From NCBI GenBank assembly GCA_024460105.1, contig JANFXS010000002.1, positions 457,849 through 521,848 on the forward strand: a DNA stretch of 64,000 nt, in the 5' to 3' direction. A program made the translations under genes and the position numbers. The number at the start of each line of letters is the position of its first letter. Position 1 is the stretch's first letter. The stretch is from Anaerotignum faecicola. GTDB lineage: Bacteria > Bacillota > Clostridia > Lachnospirales > Anaerotignaceae. Below are positions 37,821 through 48,088 of the stretch, piece after piece. Under the pieces are notes generated by a model, which did no database searches, had not been told where the DNA came from, and saw only the letters and a list, made by a program, of their open reading frames with translations.

Positions 37821-38831
37821 ATGACAAAACAACTTAAAGTGCTCATTATGGTGCTTGCCGCGCTTATAATCTGCACAGGAACAGTTTCAGCCTACTCTGA
37901 TGAAAAGACAGTTCAGGTTATAGACCTTGATTATGATGAAAAAGTTACTACAAATGCAGAAACTGTCGGGGAACTCCTCGATGAACTCGGTATAACTTTA
38001 GGCGAGGAAGATGAAATCTCCAAAAAGCTTACTGCCGAATTAAAAAATAACGACGTAATAAACATTGAACGCGCAATACCCGTTTATATCGTAATAGACG
38101 ATGCGCCCAGAATAGTTTATACAAACAAAGACACTGTAGGCGAGCTTCTTAAAGATTACGAAAAAACCATAGGCTCATCATTCATCCCCGAAAATGTAGA
38201 CGAATCAACAAGGATCAGCAAAAATCTTGAAATAAAGCTTTCAACAATTAAAGAAGTTGTCTTAACCGAAACCACAAATATACCGTTTGAAACGGAAACA
38301 GTCGAAACAGACGCCCTTCCGAAAGGCACAAAGGAAGTTAAACAGGCGGGAAGCGAAGGCGTTGCAACCATAACGGTTAAAAACACATACAAAGGCGCGG
38401 AGCTTATCGAATCCGAAGAGATTGGAAAAACCGTTTCGGCAACTCCCGTAAAAGAAATAATCCACATAGGCACAGGCGAAGTTCCGGAAGTAAAAGAAAC
38501 AAAGAAACCCGAAACTAAAGCCGCAAGCGGCGAAATTGCGGGATATTCATACAAAAGCGCCCTCAATGTAACCGCTACGGGCTATACAAGGTTTGATGCC
38601 GGATGCAGCGACTACACATATACAGGGGCTTTTGCAACCAAAGGCGTTATAGCCGTTGATCCGAACGTTATACCTCTCGGCACAGAAGTTTATATACCCG
38701 GATACGGATATGCCGTTGCGGCGGATATAGGCGGCGCAATTAAAGGCAATAAAATAGACCTCTGCTATGATACGGTTAATGAAGCTTTCAGTTGGGGAAG
38801 GCGCAATGTTACAGTTTATATACTTGAATAA
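37821..38831 (+). CDS. Cell-wall protein with DUF348, G5 and 3D domains (YabE/Rpf-like)
   Basis: The 336-residue protein has a signal peptide (residues 1-24, LIMVLAALIICTGTVSAYS), two DUF348 repeats (about 30-75 and 85-130), a G5 domain (about 140-215, IPFETETVETDALPKGTKEV) that binds peptidoglycan sugars, and a C-terminal 3D domain (about 245-335) with TATGYT, IAVDPNVIPLGT and ADIGGAIKGNKIDL carrying its conserved aspartates. The family acts as a muralytic, resuscitation-factor-like enzyme outside the cell. It is monocistronic behind a structured leader. Confidence 0.92.
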   Translation: MTKQLKVLIMVLAALIICTGTVSAYSDEKTVQVIDLDYDEKVTTNAETVGELLDELGITLGEEDEISKKLTAELKNNDVINIERAIPVYIVIDDAPRIVYTNKDTVGELLKDYEKTIGSSFIPENVDESTRISKNLEIKLSTIKEVVLTETTNIPFETETVETDALPKGTKEVKQAGSEGVATITVKNTYKGAELIESEEIGKTVSATPVKEIIHIGTGEVPEVKETKKPETKAASGEIAGYSYKSALNVTATGYTRFDAGCSDYTYTGAFATKGVIAVDPNVIPLGTEVYIPGYGYAVAADIGGAIKGNKIDLCYDTVNEAFSWGRRNVTVYILE

Positions 38832-38834
38832 AAT

Positions 38835-38871
38835 AAAAAACCGGAAGGGCTAAATCCTTCCGTTTTTTTAT
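38835..38871 (+). terminator. Terminator of the 3D-domain gene
   Basis: CGGAAGG pairs with CCTTCCG around GCTAAAT, followed by TTTTTTTATTT. Confidence 0.85.
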
Positions 38872-38878
38872 TTGCAGT

Positions 38879-39221
38879 TGCCTTCAGTCTACAAGAACAT
38901 ATGCACGCCAAATTATAAATTTTTCTGCTCTTCCGAGCTGCAAATACCTAACCAAAATTTCGGATTCCCCCGTGGGGAACGCTCCGCGCCATGATTCTCA
39001 CACGGTTCGTATACCTGCCTACGGGCATGCCTGCATATTTGCGCCTTGAATAACAAAAAATTTCTCCATACGGAATTAAAGGGTTGAGAAAAGTGTCGGC
39101 GGCTTACGGGCAGATCCAAATACGCGCAGCCACCGCGGCTCCTACGGCAAGCGGCTTTAACACAGCTATTGCACCGCTGGCATCCGTTAAAACCGTGTGT
39201 GCTTTTGTAAACCGGATCTAT
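38879..39221 (-). repeat. Foldback MITE-like repeat, copy 3 (decayed, reverse)
   Basis: The right end reads GGCTTTAACACAGCTATTGCACCGCTGGCATCCGT and on to GTGTGTGCTTTTGTAAACC, almost the same as copy 5. The left end (TGCCTTCAGTCTACAAGAACAT) is recognisable. The interior is longer and diverged, giving about 343 bp. The remaining bases to 39490 hold no gene. Confidence 0.7.
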
Positions 39222-39490
39222 GAAAACTTAAGAAAATAATACGATTTGGCAAACCTTTATGAGAGAATCCATATCCTGTATCCGATTATAAACCGGTTTT
39301 ATCTATGATAACATTGTAAACTAAATACCCATTCTTTTGCCTTAATCAGCCGGCATTGATTTTCGTCGGCAGATCAAAATCAAACGTCCGTATTATCTTA
39401 CAAAACCGTTAAGATATATAATTTGTATTATCAAATTACGCACCCAATGCGCAAAACAATATGTCTTGCTTTAGGCAATATCAAACATTC

Positions 39491-40429
39491 TTACTCAAAA
39501 AGATACAGAAGGCGACCGTATCCCCTGTTTTCCATTTCGCTTTTCGGTATAAAATCAACCGCCGCACTGTTTATGCAGTACCTCAGCCCGCCGCTTTCCT
39601 CCGGACCGTCGTCAAATACATGCCCAAGATGCGCCCCGCTTGACGTACCCCGTACTTCAGTGCGTTCCATGCCGTAACCTAAATCGGCCTTTTCCGTTAT
39701 TTCTTTTTCGTTTATGGTTTTTGAAAAACTCGGCCAGCCGCAGTCTGAGAAAAATTTATCTTTTGAAGTAAATAACGGCTCCCCGCTTACAATATCTATA
39801 TATATCCCGTCGTCAAAACAGTTCCAATATTCATTTCCGTAGGGTTTTTCAGTAGCCCCATACTGCGTAACATTGTACTGCTCAAGCTTCATAAGTTCAT
39901 GCCTGTAATTATATCCGTTCTTGCTTTCCGGCACGGCATTTCTGGCTAGTTCAAAAAGAGAGCGGTCTATATGGCAGTATCCGAATTTATTTTTCTTTAA
40001 ATAATCCTGGTGCATCGTTTCCGCATCATAAAACACTTTAAGCGGCATTACTTCAATAACAACTTTCCCTTCCACCTTTTTGCCTAAATCTTTTATAGAA
40101 TTTTCTATAACTTCCCTGTCGTTTTCATTAACATAATAAATTCCCGTCCTATACTGTGTTCCGAAATCGTTGCCCTGTCTGTTAAGGCTCGTAGGGTCGA
40201 TTGTCATATAAAACAGATCCAGAAGAAACCAAAGCGGCGCCAATCTTTCATCATATTCAATCTTTACCGTTTCCGCGAAACCGGTCGTCCCTGCGCACAC
40301 GTCTTCGTACTTGGGATTTTCCGTCGTTCCGTTGGCATATCCCACAGATGTTCCCGTAACGCCTTTTACCTGTTTAAAAAAATGTTCCGTGCCCCAAAAG
40401 CATCCGCCCGCTAAATATATAACTGCCAT
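39491..40429 (-). CDS. msrAB: Fused methionine sulfoxide reductase MsrA-MsrB
   Basis: The 312-residue protein repairs oxidised methionine. The N-terminal MsrA domain (about 1-160) has the catalytic cysteine in GGCFWGTEHFF, acting on the S-sulfoxide. The C-terminal MsrB domain (about 185-308) has the Trp/Ser WPSF segment, SSGAHLGHVFDDGP and the catalytic cysteine in LRYCINSAAVDF, acting on the R-sulfoxide. The MsrB part has no CxxC zinc pairs. The gene lies 28 bases after an EamA transporter on the same strand and may be cotranscribed. Confidence 0.95.
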   Translation of the reverse strand: MAVIYLAGGCFWGTEHFFKQVKGVTGTSVGYANGTTENPKYEDVCAGTTGFAETVKIEYDERLAPLWFLLDLFYMTIDPTSLNRQGNDFGTQYRTGIYYVNENDREVIENSIKDLGKKVEGKVVIEVMPLKVFYDAETMHQDYLKKNKFGYCHIDRSLFELARNAVPESKNGYNYRHELMKLEQYNVTQYGATEKPYGNEYWNCFDDGIYIDIVSGEPLFTSKDKFFSDCGWPSFSKTINEKEITEKADLGYGMERTEVRGTSSGAHLGHVFDDGPEESGGLRYCINSAAVDFIPKSEMENRGYGRLLYLFE

Positions 40430-40457
40430 TTAATTCTCACCTCTTAAACTATTTATT

Positions 40458-41345
40458 CTATCCCTTTGCATCTAAACCATTTGAACTGTCCCTTACAGTC
40501 GAAAATGAAGAATACATCACTGTCGAAAGTATGATAATTCCGCCGAAAATTTCTCCCGCCGAAGGTATTTCGTCCAATATCACGGCTGCAAGTACAATTC
40601 CATATAATGGTTCTAAACTATTTATTACTCCGGCCGCTTGGGCGCTTATTCCTTTAAGCCCCGTTATAAAAAGCGTTCTTGAAAGCAGAGTAAAAACAAG
40701 CGCCAAAATAACCAGCATGCTTAAATCCATAACGGTCATGCCGCTTATTCCCGTGACCATTACAAACGGCAGCACTGCAAAAAAAGCAACAAACTGCTCA
40801 TAAAAAGATATAACATACCCTTTATATTTCACAATACACATCTTTTCTATTATCGAAAGGAAAGAAAACGTTATACCCGAAAAAATACCCTCAACAGCTC
40901 CCAAAAGCATGCCTCCCGATATATCGCCCTTAGGCACGACAAATAAGACGCCCGCAAACGTTGCCAAAGCCGTAAATATATCTCTGATCCTTATACGCTG
41001 CCTAAAGAAAAAAGGCTCTATAAAAGTTGTAAATATCGGGCATGTTGAAAAAGTTAAAAGCGCGATGGCAACTGTAGAATCTTGTATGCTCCTGTAAAAA
41101 CAAATCCAATGTGCCGCAAGTATAACGCCTAAAAGAAGCATTAAAATATAATCCTTCCTACTTTCCATTTTAACAGAAATCCGCTTAAATGCAAAGAATA
41201 TGCCAAGAGCCAATGCCGAAAAAAAAACTCTTCCCGCAACTATTACCAGAGCCGGCTGATGCACAAGCTTCCCAAAAAGGCTTGCGCTACCAAACATAGC
41301 AATCGCAATGTGGGTATATATAAGGTATTTCCTGCTGTTTTCCAA
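40458..41345 (-). CDS. EamA/DMT-family transporter
   Basis: The 295-residue membrane protein has ten hydrophobic helices in two EamA repeats of five (about 10-140 and 150-285); PKGDISGGMLLGAVEGIFSG marks the joint. The family exports or imports metabolites such as amino acids; the substrate is unknown. It lies upstream of msrAB with a short gap, which hints at an operon but not at a shared pathway. Confidence 0.85.
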   Translation of the reverse strand: MENSRKYLIYTHIAIAMFGSASLFGKLVHQPALVIVAGRVFFSALALGIFFAFKRISVKMESRKDYILMLLLGVILAAHWICFYRSIQDSTVAIALLTFSTCPIFTTFIEPFFFRQRIRIRDIFTALATFAGVLFVVPKGDISGGMLLGAVEGIFSGITFSFLSIIEKMCIVKYKGYVISFYEQFVAFFAVLPFVMVTGISGMTVMDLSMLVILALVFTLLSRTLFITGLKGISAQAAGVINSLEPLYGIVLAAVILDEIPSAGEIFGGIIILSTVMYSSFSTVRDSSNGLDAKG

Positions 41346-41594
41346 TGCAATCCCCCCAATTAAAATTCATATTAACCGAATGATATAACACATGGAATAA
41401 AACGTCAATTTAAAACGCGTCGGTTTTCAATGAATATTTGGCATTTAACCCAATACAAAACGCCATGCATTAATAAACAGAATTATTTTTTACGCTTTTT
41501 AAAATTAAAATACGCAAAACATTGTTGCAGTACGGCGACATTTGGCTTCATATGCAATATAAAATTATGCGGCGGCATAAAATAAATAAATTTG

Positions 41595-41623
41595 TTGTCG
41601 CTGATAACATTAAATGATATAAT
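41595..41623 (+). promoter_or_regulatory. Promoter of glmM-glmS
   Basis: TTGTCG at 41595-41600 and TATAAT at 41618-41623 are spaced by 17 bases, about 40 bases before the GTG start. The rest of 41346-41594 holds no gene, and no glmS ribozyme core is seen. Confidence 0.7.
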
Positions 41624-41665
41624 AGTTTAGTTAGCTTTACATATTTATTTTAAGGAGGAATTTCT

Positions 41666-43015
41666 GTGGGAAAGCTTTTTGGCACAGACGGAGTCAGGGG
41701 CATTGCAAACACCGACCTTACGGGAGAGCTTGCATACCGCCTCGGACGCGCAGGCGCATATGTTCTTACCAAAGAAACTGACCATGCACCCAGAATACTT
41801 GTAGGAATGGATACCCGTATAAGCGGCGATATGCTTGAAAGCGCACTTGTTTCGGGCATATGTTCCGTTGGCGCTCACGCCGTGCTTGCCGGAATTGTAC
41901 CGACCCCGGCTGTCGCTTATCTGGTACGCCGGTACGGCCTGGATGCAGGCGTTGTTATTTCCGCATCCCACAACCCGGTGGAATACAACGGTATTAAATT
42001 TTTTAATAAAGACGGATATAAACTTCACGATAATCTTGAAGACGAAATCGAGGATTTGCTTTTTAATAGTTTTGACAGTATCCCTCAGCCCACAGGCGCG
42101 CTTGTAGGCACAAAATCAATCTGCGACGACGCTATTGAGGACTATATAGAATTTCTTACAAAATCAACGACAGCCAACCTTAAAGGCATAAAAGTCGCCC
42201 TCGACTGTGCCAACGGCGCGGCATATAAAGCGGCCCCCATTTCCATACTCAACCTCGGGGCGTCCATGTGTATTATCCATAACGACCCCGACGGCACAAA
42301 TATAAATAAAAACTGCGGTTCGACCCATATGGAGGATCTAAAAAAATTCGTAGTCGAAAACGGGGCCGATATAGGCTTTGCTTTTGACGGCGACGCCGAC
42401 AGATGTCTTGCGGTTGATGAAAACGGCGAACTTATAGACGGCGACAAACTTCTTGCAATCTGCGGGCTTTACATGAAAAATAACGGCACCCTTAAAAACA
42501 ATACGATTGTAGGCACTGTTATGAGTAACCTGGGCTTTATTTTAATGGGCCAAAAACACGGCGTTAATATCGAACAGGCAAACGTAGGAGACCGTTATGT
42601 TCTGGAAAAAATGATAAACGGCGGCTTTAATATAGGCGGGGAACAGTCCGGCCACATTATCTTTTTAGACGACAATACAACCGGCGACGGCGTGCTTACC
42701 GCCATCAAGGTCCTGACCGTTTTAAAGGAAAGCGGAAAAAAAGCGTCTGAGCTTGCTAAGGTTATGGAATCCCTTCCGCAGGTGCTTGTTAACGCACGCG
42801 TAAATAATGCAAAGAAAAACACCTTTATGGAAGTTTCGGAAATCCGCGAAGCAATAGAAAGAGTAAAAGAATTATTTGCCGGGGAAGGCCGAGTTCTCAT
42901 ACGCACAAGCGGAACCGAACCCCTTGTAAGGGTAATGATTGAAGGCAAAAACATAGAATTGATGAATAATGAGGCAAATAAGCTTGCACTGCTTATAGAA
43001 AAAAAGCTTCAGTAA
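41666..43015 (+). CDS. glmM: Phosphoglucosamine mutase
   Basis: GlmM converts glucosamine-6-phosphate to glucosamine-1-phosphate for UDP-GlcNAc. The 449-residue protein starts GKLFGTDGVRG. It has the phosphoserine Ser101 in ISASHNPVEYNG, the metal loop DGDADR (about 241-246), the sugar-binding GGEQSGH (about 325-331) and the phosphate-binding RTSGTEPLVRV near the end. The GTG start is set by an AGGAGG site. It precedes glmS by 12 bases. Confidence 0.96.
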   Translation: MGKLFGTDGVRGIANTDLTGELAYRLGRAGAYVLTKETDHAPRILVGMDTRISGDMLESALVSGICSVGAHAVLAGIVPTPAVAYLVRRYGLDAGVVISASHNPVEYNGIKFFNKDGYKLHDNLEDEIEDLLFNSFDSIPQPTGALVGTKSICDDAIEDYIEFLTKSTTANLKGIKVALDCANGAAYKAAPISILNLGASMCIIHNDPDGTNINKNCGSTHMEDLKKFVVENGADIGFAFDGDADRCLAVDENGELIDGDKLLAICGLYMKNNGTLKNNTIVGTVMSNLGFILMGQKHGVNIEQANVGDRYVLEKMINGGFNIGGEQSGHIIFLDDNTTGDGVLTAIKVLTVLKESGKKASELAKVMESLPQVLVNARVNNAKKNTFMEVSEIREAIERVKELFAGEGRVLIRTSGTEPLVRVMIEGKNIELMNNEANKLALLIEKKLQ

Positions 43016-43027
43016 GGAGGTTTTAAA

Positions 43028-44863
43028 ATGTGCGGCATAGTTGGATATATCGGCTCCAAACAGGCCCCGTCCATACTTATGGACGGTTTAACCAAGCTTG
43101 AATATAGGGGTTATGATTCCGCCGGGATTGCAGTCCATAACGGTACGAAAATAAATATGATTAAATCCCGCGGCAAGCTTGTAAACCTTGCAAAAAAGCT
43201 TGAAGAAAATCCTATTGAAGGCACAGTAGGCATAGGGCATACCCGCTGGGCAACCCACGGCGCGCCCAGCGACATAAACTCGCACCCGCATATGAGCGGC
43301 GACCGACTGATAGCGGTCGTTCATAACGGGATAATAGAAAACTATATGGATATTAAAGAAGATTTATCGTCAAAGGGCTACAAATTCGTATCCGATACGG
43401 ACACAGAAACCGTAGCCCATCTTATGGATTACTACTATAAACAAGGCAACTCTTTCTTTGATTCCGTATTCATGGTTTTAAACAAAATCGAAGGGGCGTA
43501 CGCCCTTGCCATACTTTGCAGGGATCACCCGGATACGATAATTGCCGCAAGGAAAAACTGCCCTCTTGTAATCGGGCTTGGCAAAGGCGAAAATTTTGTA
43601 TCCTCAGATATTCCGGCAATACTCCACCACACACGGGACGTTTACCTTGTTGACAACGATGAAGTCGCGGTTGTTAAAAAAGACAGCGTTGATATATATA
43701 ATATCAACAAAGAACCCGTACACCACGACATATTTAAAGTCAACTGGGATATTGACGCCGCCGAAAAAGACGGCTATGAACATTTCATGATAAAAGAAAT
43801 AAACGAACAGCCTAAAATTGTTCAGGATATTTTGTCAAAACGTATGCCCGACAGCAAAGACTTTATAGATCTCGAGGGTATTAACCTGAAAAAAGAAGAT
43901 CTCGAAAAAATAAACAGGATATATGTTGTTGCATGCGGCACGGCATACCATGCGGGGCTTATGGGGAAATACTTAATAGAAAAACTTGCAAGGATACCGG
44001 TATTTGCCGATGTTGCAAGCGAATTCAGGTATAAAGATCCTATAATTGACGAGAATACGCTTTTAATCGTCGTATCCCAAAGCGGCGAAACGGCCGACAC
44101 CCTTGAAGCCCTGCGGATTGCCAAAAAGAACGGCGCGCGTGTGCTTGCAATAGTCAACACTGTGGGCAGTTCAATAGCAAGGGAAGCGGACGACGTATTT
44201 TATATACTTGCAGGGCCTGAAATTTCCGTTGCGTCTACCAAGGCGTTTACGGCGCAGGTTATGGCTATGGAACTTATATGTTTCCATATAGCAATGGAAA
44301 CAGGAAAAATCACCGCCGATGAATTTAAAAAATATAAAGAGGAATTCCGCCAGGTTCCGTCCAAAATATCACAGGTACTTCAAAAAAGCATAATAGAAGA
44401 AAAACTCGCCGATAAATATATACAGTCTAAAAATGTGTTCTACATCGGCCGCGGGCTAGACTACCTTGTGAGTATGGAAAGCTCGCTGAAACTTAAAGAA
44501 ATCGCATATCTCCACAGCGAGGCCTATGCCGCCGGAGAACTCAAACACGGCCCTATCGCCATGATTGAGGACTGCACTCTTGTTATTGCCATGCTTACTC
44601 AGGAAGATTTGTTTGAGAAAACCCTTTCAAACATTAAAGAAGTTAAAGCCAGGGGGGCTAAAGTTATCGCTATAGCCCTTGAAGGCAACGACGGCTTTAA
44701 GGACGAAGTTGACGACATTATATATGTTCCGCGCAGCAGTTGGGTTACAGCCCCTGTAATAGCAAACGTTACCACCCAGCTTTTTGCATACTATGTTGCC
44801 AAAAAACTCGGTACCGACATTGACCAACCGCGAAACCTTGCAAAATCGGTAACAGTTGAATAA
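43028..44863 (+). CDS. glmS: Glutamine-fructose-6-phosphate aminotransferase
   Basis: GlmS makes glucosamine-6-phosphate from fructose-6-phosphate and glutamine. The 611-residue protein has the N-terminal amidotransferase with catalytic Cys2 (MCGIVGYIG). Two SIS domains follow (about 285-425, with VVSQSGETADT, and 455-600), and the ending is the typical LAKSVTVE. It follows glmM directly with an AGGAGG site. The gap is too short for a glmS ribozyme, so feedback must act elsewhere. Confidence 0.97.
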   Translation: MCGIVGYIGSKQAPSILMDGLTKLEYRGYDSAGIAVHNGTKINMIKSRGKLVNLAKKLEENPIEGTVGIGHTRWATHGAPSDINSHPHMSGDRLIAVVHNGIIENYMDIKEDLSSKGYKFVSDTDTETVAHLMDYYYKQGNSFFDSVFMVLNKIEGAYALAILCRDHPDTIIAARKNCPLVIGLGKGENFVSSDIPAILHHTRDVYLVDNDEVAVVKKDSVDIYNINKEPVHHDIFKVNWDIDAAEKDGYEHFMIKEINEQPKIVQDILSKRMPDSKDFIDLEGINLKKEDLEKINRIYVVACGTAYHAGLMGKYLIEKLARIPVFADVASEFRYKDPIIDENTLLIVVSQSGETADTLEALRIAKKNGARVLAIVNTVGSSIAREADDVFYILAGPEISVASTKAFTAQVMAMELICFHIAMETGKITADEFKKYKEEFRQVPSKISQVLQKSIIEEKLADKYIQSKNVFYIGRGLDYLVSMESSLKLKEIAYLHSEAYAAGELKHGPIAMIEDCTLVIAMLTQEDLFEKTLSNIKEVKARGAKVIAIALEGNDGFKDEVDDIIYVPRSSWVTAPVIANVTTQLFAYYVAKKLGTDIDQPRNLAKSVTVE

Positions 44864-44875
44864 TATAAATAAAAA

Positions 44876-44918
44876 AGCGGCCTGGTATTGCATTTAAAAT
44901 GCGATACAGGCCGTTATT
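44876..44918 (+). terminator. Terminator of glmM-glmS
   Basis: CGGCCTG and CAGGCCG enclose a second paired stretch (GCAT/ATGC) and are followed by TTATTTG; the T-run is weak. Confidence 0.55.
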
Positions 44919-44960
44919 TGTTATACTCTTCCATTCATATTTATATACGGGCCTTAGGCC

Positions 44961-45239
44961 TTAGCTTCATTTACAAGAGCACACACGGTTTTAACGGACG
45001 TTAGCAGAGCAATGGCTGTGTTAAAACCGCCTGCCGCAGCAACCGCTGCGCCTTGCTCCTCTTTGCATTGCTCTTACGCCGCTAACGTCCGCTAAAACTC
45101 ACCGACCTCACAATGAAAAATTTTTTTGCAGTTCAAGGCGCATATGCGCCGGCACAGCGGTTCCTATGGCAAGCATATGCAACGCGGAAATGAAGAAAAT
45201 TTCTCCTTGTGGGCGTGTGTCCCCTTGTAAACTGAATCT
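44961..45239 (+). repeat. Foldback MITE-like repeat, copy 4 (forward)
   Basis: The left end is TTAGCTTCATTTACAAGAGC and the right end is CCCCTTGTAAACTGAATCT. The inner stem GGTTTTAACGGACGTTAGC recurs inverted as GCTAACGTCCGCTAAAAC. The second stem pairs CAATGAAAAATTTT with GAAAATTTCTCCTTG. Length is 279 bp. The rest of the gap to 45408 shows no gene. Confidence 0.88.
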
Positions 45240-45408
45240 GCATAATGGCCATACCCGCTATGTAAAACCAAAAACAGCAGTAACCAATAACGGGCTCATG
45301 TTGTCCACATATTCCTTCCCGTAAACCTATCTTATCCAAAAAGTTGTCCAACTCTTCAACATATATCTTTGCAACATGCCGTAGCGCTTATTTCCTTATC
45401 ACCATGCA

Positions 45409-46245
45409 TTAACCGCCTGCATAAAATCCCCGCAAAAGTTCAATCTCCGCTTTATATCCGTCTAATTCGTTCGGGGTTTCAAGGCAGAACGGAAGGCCTT
45501 GGAGCCTTGGGTTGTTAACAACATTGACAAGAGCGTTAAGGCCTATTTCCCCCTGTCCGATTTTTGCATGCCTGTCTTTATGACTGCCGACGGGGTTCAT
45601 GCTGTCGTTTAGGTGCACTGCTTTTAAATAGCCGATGCCTATAACACGATCAAATTCGTCAAGCACGCCTTCAAGGTTATTTACAATATCATACCCTCCG
45701 TCATGTATATGACATGTATCCATGCAGACGCCTATTTTATCTTTTAATTCAACGCCGTCTATTATTGCGCGTATTTCTTCAAAGCTTCGCCCTATTTCCG
45801 TACCTTTGCCGCTCATTGTTTCAAGAAGCACGGTTGTCGACATGTCTTTAAACAGTATAGAATTAAGCGTTTCGCAAATAAGCCTGATCCCTTCTTCGCT
45901 TCCCTGGCCAACGTGGCTTCCCGGATGGAAATTATATAAATTCCCAGGAAGATACTCCATGCGCTTTAAATCATCGGCCATAGTCTGCCATGCAAATTCC
46001 CTTGTTTTTTCATTATTTGAACATGGATTGATAGTATATGGGGCATGGGCTATTATCTTTCCGAAATTATTATCATGCGCAATTTTGATAAACCTCTCCA
46101 CATCGCTTGCATCAATCTCCTTCGCCTTGCTTCCCCTGGGATTTCTTGTAAAAAACTGAAACGTATTGGCATTTATTTTTAAAGCGTCCGCACCCATGGC
46201 ACAGAATCCCTTAGAAGATGACAAATGGCATCCTATTTTTAACAT
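45409..46245 (-). CDS. nfo: Deoxyribonuclease IV (endonuclease IV)
   Basis: The enzyme cuts DNA 5' of abasic sites in base-excision repair. The 278-residue TIM-barrel protein keeps the three-zinc ligands: [68 protein letters not shown] and [11 protein letters not shown] 46245 is chosen by the AAGGAGA site; the longer reading adds six residues with no site. It is a single gene. Confidence 0.95.
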   Translation of the reverse strand: MLKIGCHLSSSKGFCAMGADALKINANTFQFFTRNPRGSKAKEIDASDVERFIKIAHDNNFGKIIAHAPYTINPCSNNEKTREFAWQTMADDLKRMEYLPGNLYNFHPGSHVGQGSEEGIRLICETLNSILFKDMSTTVLLETMSGKGTEIGRSFEEIRAIIDGVELKDKIGVCMDTCHIHDGGYDIVNNLEGVLDEFDRVIGIGYLKAVHLNDSMNPVGSHKDRHAKIGQGEIGLNALVNVVNNPRLQGLPFCLETPNELDGYKAEIELLRGFYAGG

Positions 46246-46321
46246 ATTTTTCTCCTTATACATTAATATTTATGGTTTTGCCGATTTTTTACGAAATACA
46301 AAACGTATTCGTCTTTCAAAC

Positions 46322-46362
46322 AAAAAATGGCGTACCATATTATTATGATACACCATTTCAGC
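46322..46362 (-). terminator. Terminator of the NSS symporter gene
   Basis: On the minus strand AAATGGTGTATCA pairs imperfectly with TGGTACGCCATTT and is followed by TTTG. It lies just past the symporter stop. Confidence 0.6.
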
Positions 46363-46373
46363 TTTTTTATCAA

Positions 46374-47768
46374 TTAACTCATCGACATGCCGAATACAAG
46401 GCCGCATACAAGTATTGCAAATATAGCTACCGGAACTACAAATTTTACCATAACGCTCCAAACTCCGGCAAGCTTAAATTCGAACATTCCGTTCTGCCTA
46501 ACTTCGGCAACGGCATTTTTTGTTCCCCATCTCCAGCCGACAAATATACAGAATATTAATGCGCCGAGAGGCATTGTAAACCTGTCGGTAATAAATTCCA
46601 TAAAGTTTCCGAAGGACGGATACTGGATACCGTTTACAAAATCGAACCAAATTCCTTTTATAGGCAAATAAACCTGGCTTAATGTGTAGAATATTCCGAT
46701 TACAAACATTATAACAGATAAAATGATTATGGTTTTCTTCCTGTCAACGTGAAATTCCTCGCTTACAAAGGCAACTGTACCTTCTATTATGGAAATTTCA
46801 GACGTAAGCGCGGCAAAAAGCAGAAGCAAATAGAATAAAGCTCCGAAAAACGCTCCGCCTGTCATCTGTTCAAATACGCCCGCAAGGGATGCAAAAGCAA
46901 ATCCGCCGCCCATGCCCGGTTCCACTCCTGTTGCAAATACCGCCGGTATAATGATAAAGCCAGCCGTAAGGGCAACAAACGTGTCAAAAAAGCATATCAT
47001 GCCAACATTTCTCTCTAAATTTTCTTCTTTTTTAAGATACGAGCCATATGTAACCATGATAGCAAGGCCAAGGCTTAATGAATAAAACGCCTGTCCCAAC
47101 GCTGACAAAACAGTGCCTGCATTAAGATAGCTCAGATCAATATGGAACATGTATTTAATGCCCTCTTCCGCACCGGGAAGCGTAAGGCTTCTTATAAGAA
47201 GAACTATAAGAAGTAATAAAAGGCCCGGCATCGCAACCTTATTAAACTTTTCAATACCGCCCGAAACGCCTTTTAAAAGTACGACAACGCATACAATTAA
47301 AAATACAGCAGGATATACGATAGCGCTCATCACAGGAAAGCCGTTTTGTCCCAGCATATTATAAAAATAATTAAGCGGATCCGCATAAACCGCCTGTGAC
47401 TCCGTTATATAAGCTATTATATAATCAAGCACCCATCCTCCAACCTGTATATAGTAGCACGAAACTATAAATCCCGTTATAATTCCAAGCCAGCCGGCAA
47501 TCCTCCATTTGGGTCCGAGTTTCTTAAACGCTCCCACCGCATTGCTTTTTGTATTCCTTCCGACTGTAAACTCTGCAAGCATTGCAACAGATCCTATAAA
47601 AACAACAATCAAAATATAAACAAGCAGGAATACTCCGCCGCCGCCGTTATAAGCCCTGCCCGGAAACTTCCATATATTTCCCAATCCAACGGCGGAACCG
47701 GCAGCCGCAAGTATAAATCCCAAACTGCTGCTCCACTCGCCCCTTTTGTGTGTATGTTTACTTGACAT
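46374..47768 (-). CDS. Sodium-dependent transporter, NSS (neurotransmitter:sodium symporter) family
   Basis: The protein of about 464 residues has around eleven or twelve membrane helices and the LeuT-type TM1 signature GFILAAAGSAVGLGNIWKFP, whose unwound region binds substrate and Na+. It imports amino acids or related amines with sodium; the substrate is not predictable here. A second ATG at 47768 (MSSKHTHKRGEW) fits the family start better than the one at 47780, which sits directly on the GGAAGG site. It is monocistronic. Confidence 0.9.
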   Translation of the reverse strand: MSSKHTHKRGEWSSSLGFILAAAGSAVGLGNIWKFPGRAYNGGGGVFLLVYILIVVFIGSVAMLAEFTVGRNTKSNAVGAFKKLGPKWRIAGWLGIITGFIVSCYYIQVGGWVLDYIIAYITESQAVYADPLNYFYNMLGQNGFPVMSAIVYPAVFLIVCVVVLLKGVSGGIEKFNKVAMPGLLLLLIVLLIRSLTLPGAEEGIKYMFHIDLSYLNAGTVLSALGQAFYSLSLGLAIMVTYGSYLKKEENLERNVGMICFFDTFVALTAGFIIIPAVFATGVEPGMGGGFAFASLAGVFEQMTGGAFFGALFYLLLLFAALTSEISIIEGTVAFVSEEFHVDRKKTIIILSVIMFVIGIFYTLSQVYLPIKGIWFDFVNGIQYPSFGNFMEFITDRFTMPLGALIFCIFVGWRWGTKNAVAEVRQNGMFEFKLAGVWSVMVKFVVPVAIFAILVCGLVFGMSMS

Positions 47769-47885
47769 ACGTTCCCTCATCCTTCCTTTAAATATATTCT
47801 TTAGTTTGGTAATATCTTAATAAAATACCACATAACAATTTATTTTTCAATAAAAACAATCGCTTTTACGTTAGATATTTTATAA

Positions 47886-47930
47886 AAAATATGCCGCCGT
47901 TCCGGATTATAATATCCGAAACGGCGGTCA
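47886..47930 (-). terminator. Probable terminator of the TRAP/LarA-like operon
   Basis: CCGCCGTTCCGGAT and ATCCGAAACGGCGG form a long stem with one mismatch or so, followed on the minus strand by CATATTTTTTAT. It lies about 160 bases past the last gene of the operon; 47930-48088 holds nothing else I can support. Confidence 0.55.
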
Positions 47931-48088
47931 ATTATGAAAAAGAGTGTTGCCGCGGCAAAAAATATCTTATACGGCCGCATTTATACATAAGCCTGTCTTT
48001 TATCAAAAAACCGGCGTTATGCTGTTTATTCAGCAAAATCTGCATTTAAAGCAAATAACATGAATCTAAGATTTACCGCCATATACCG

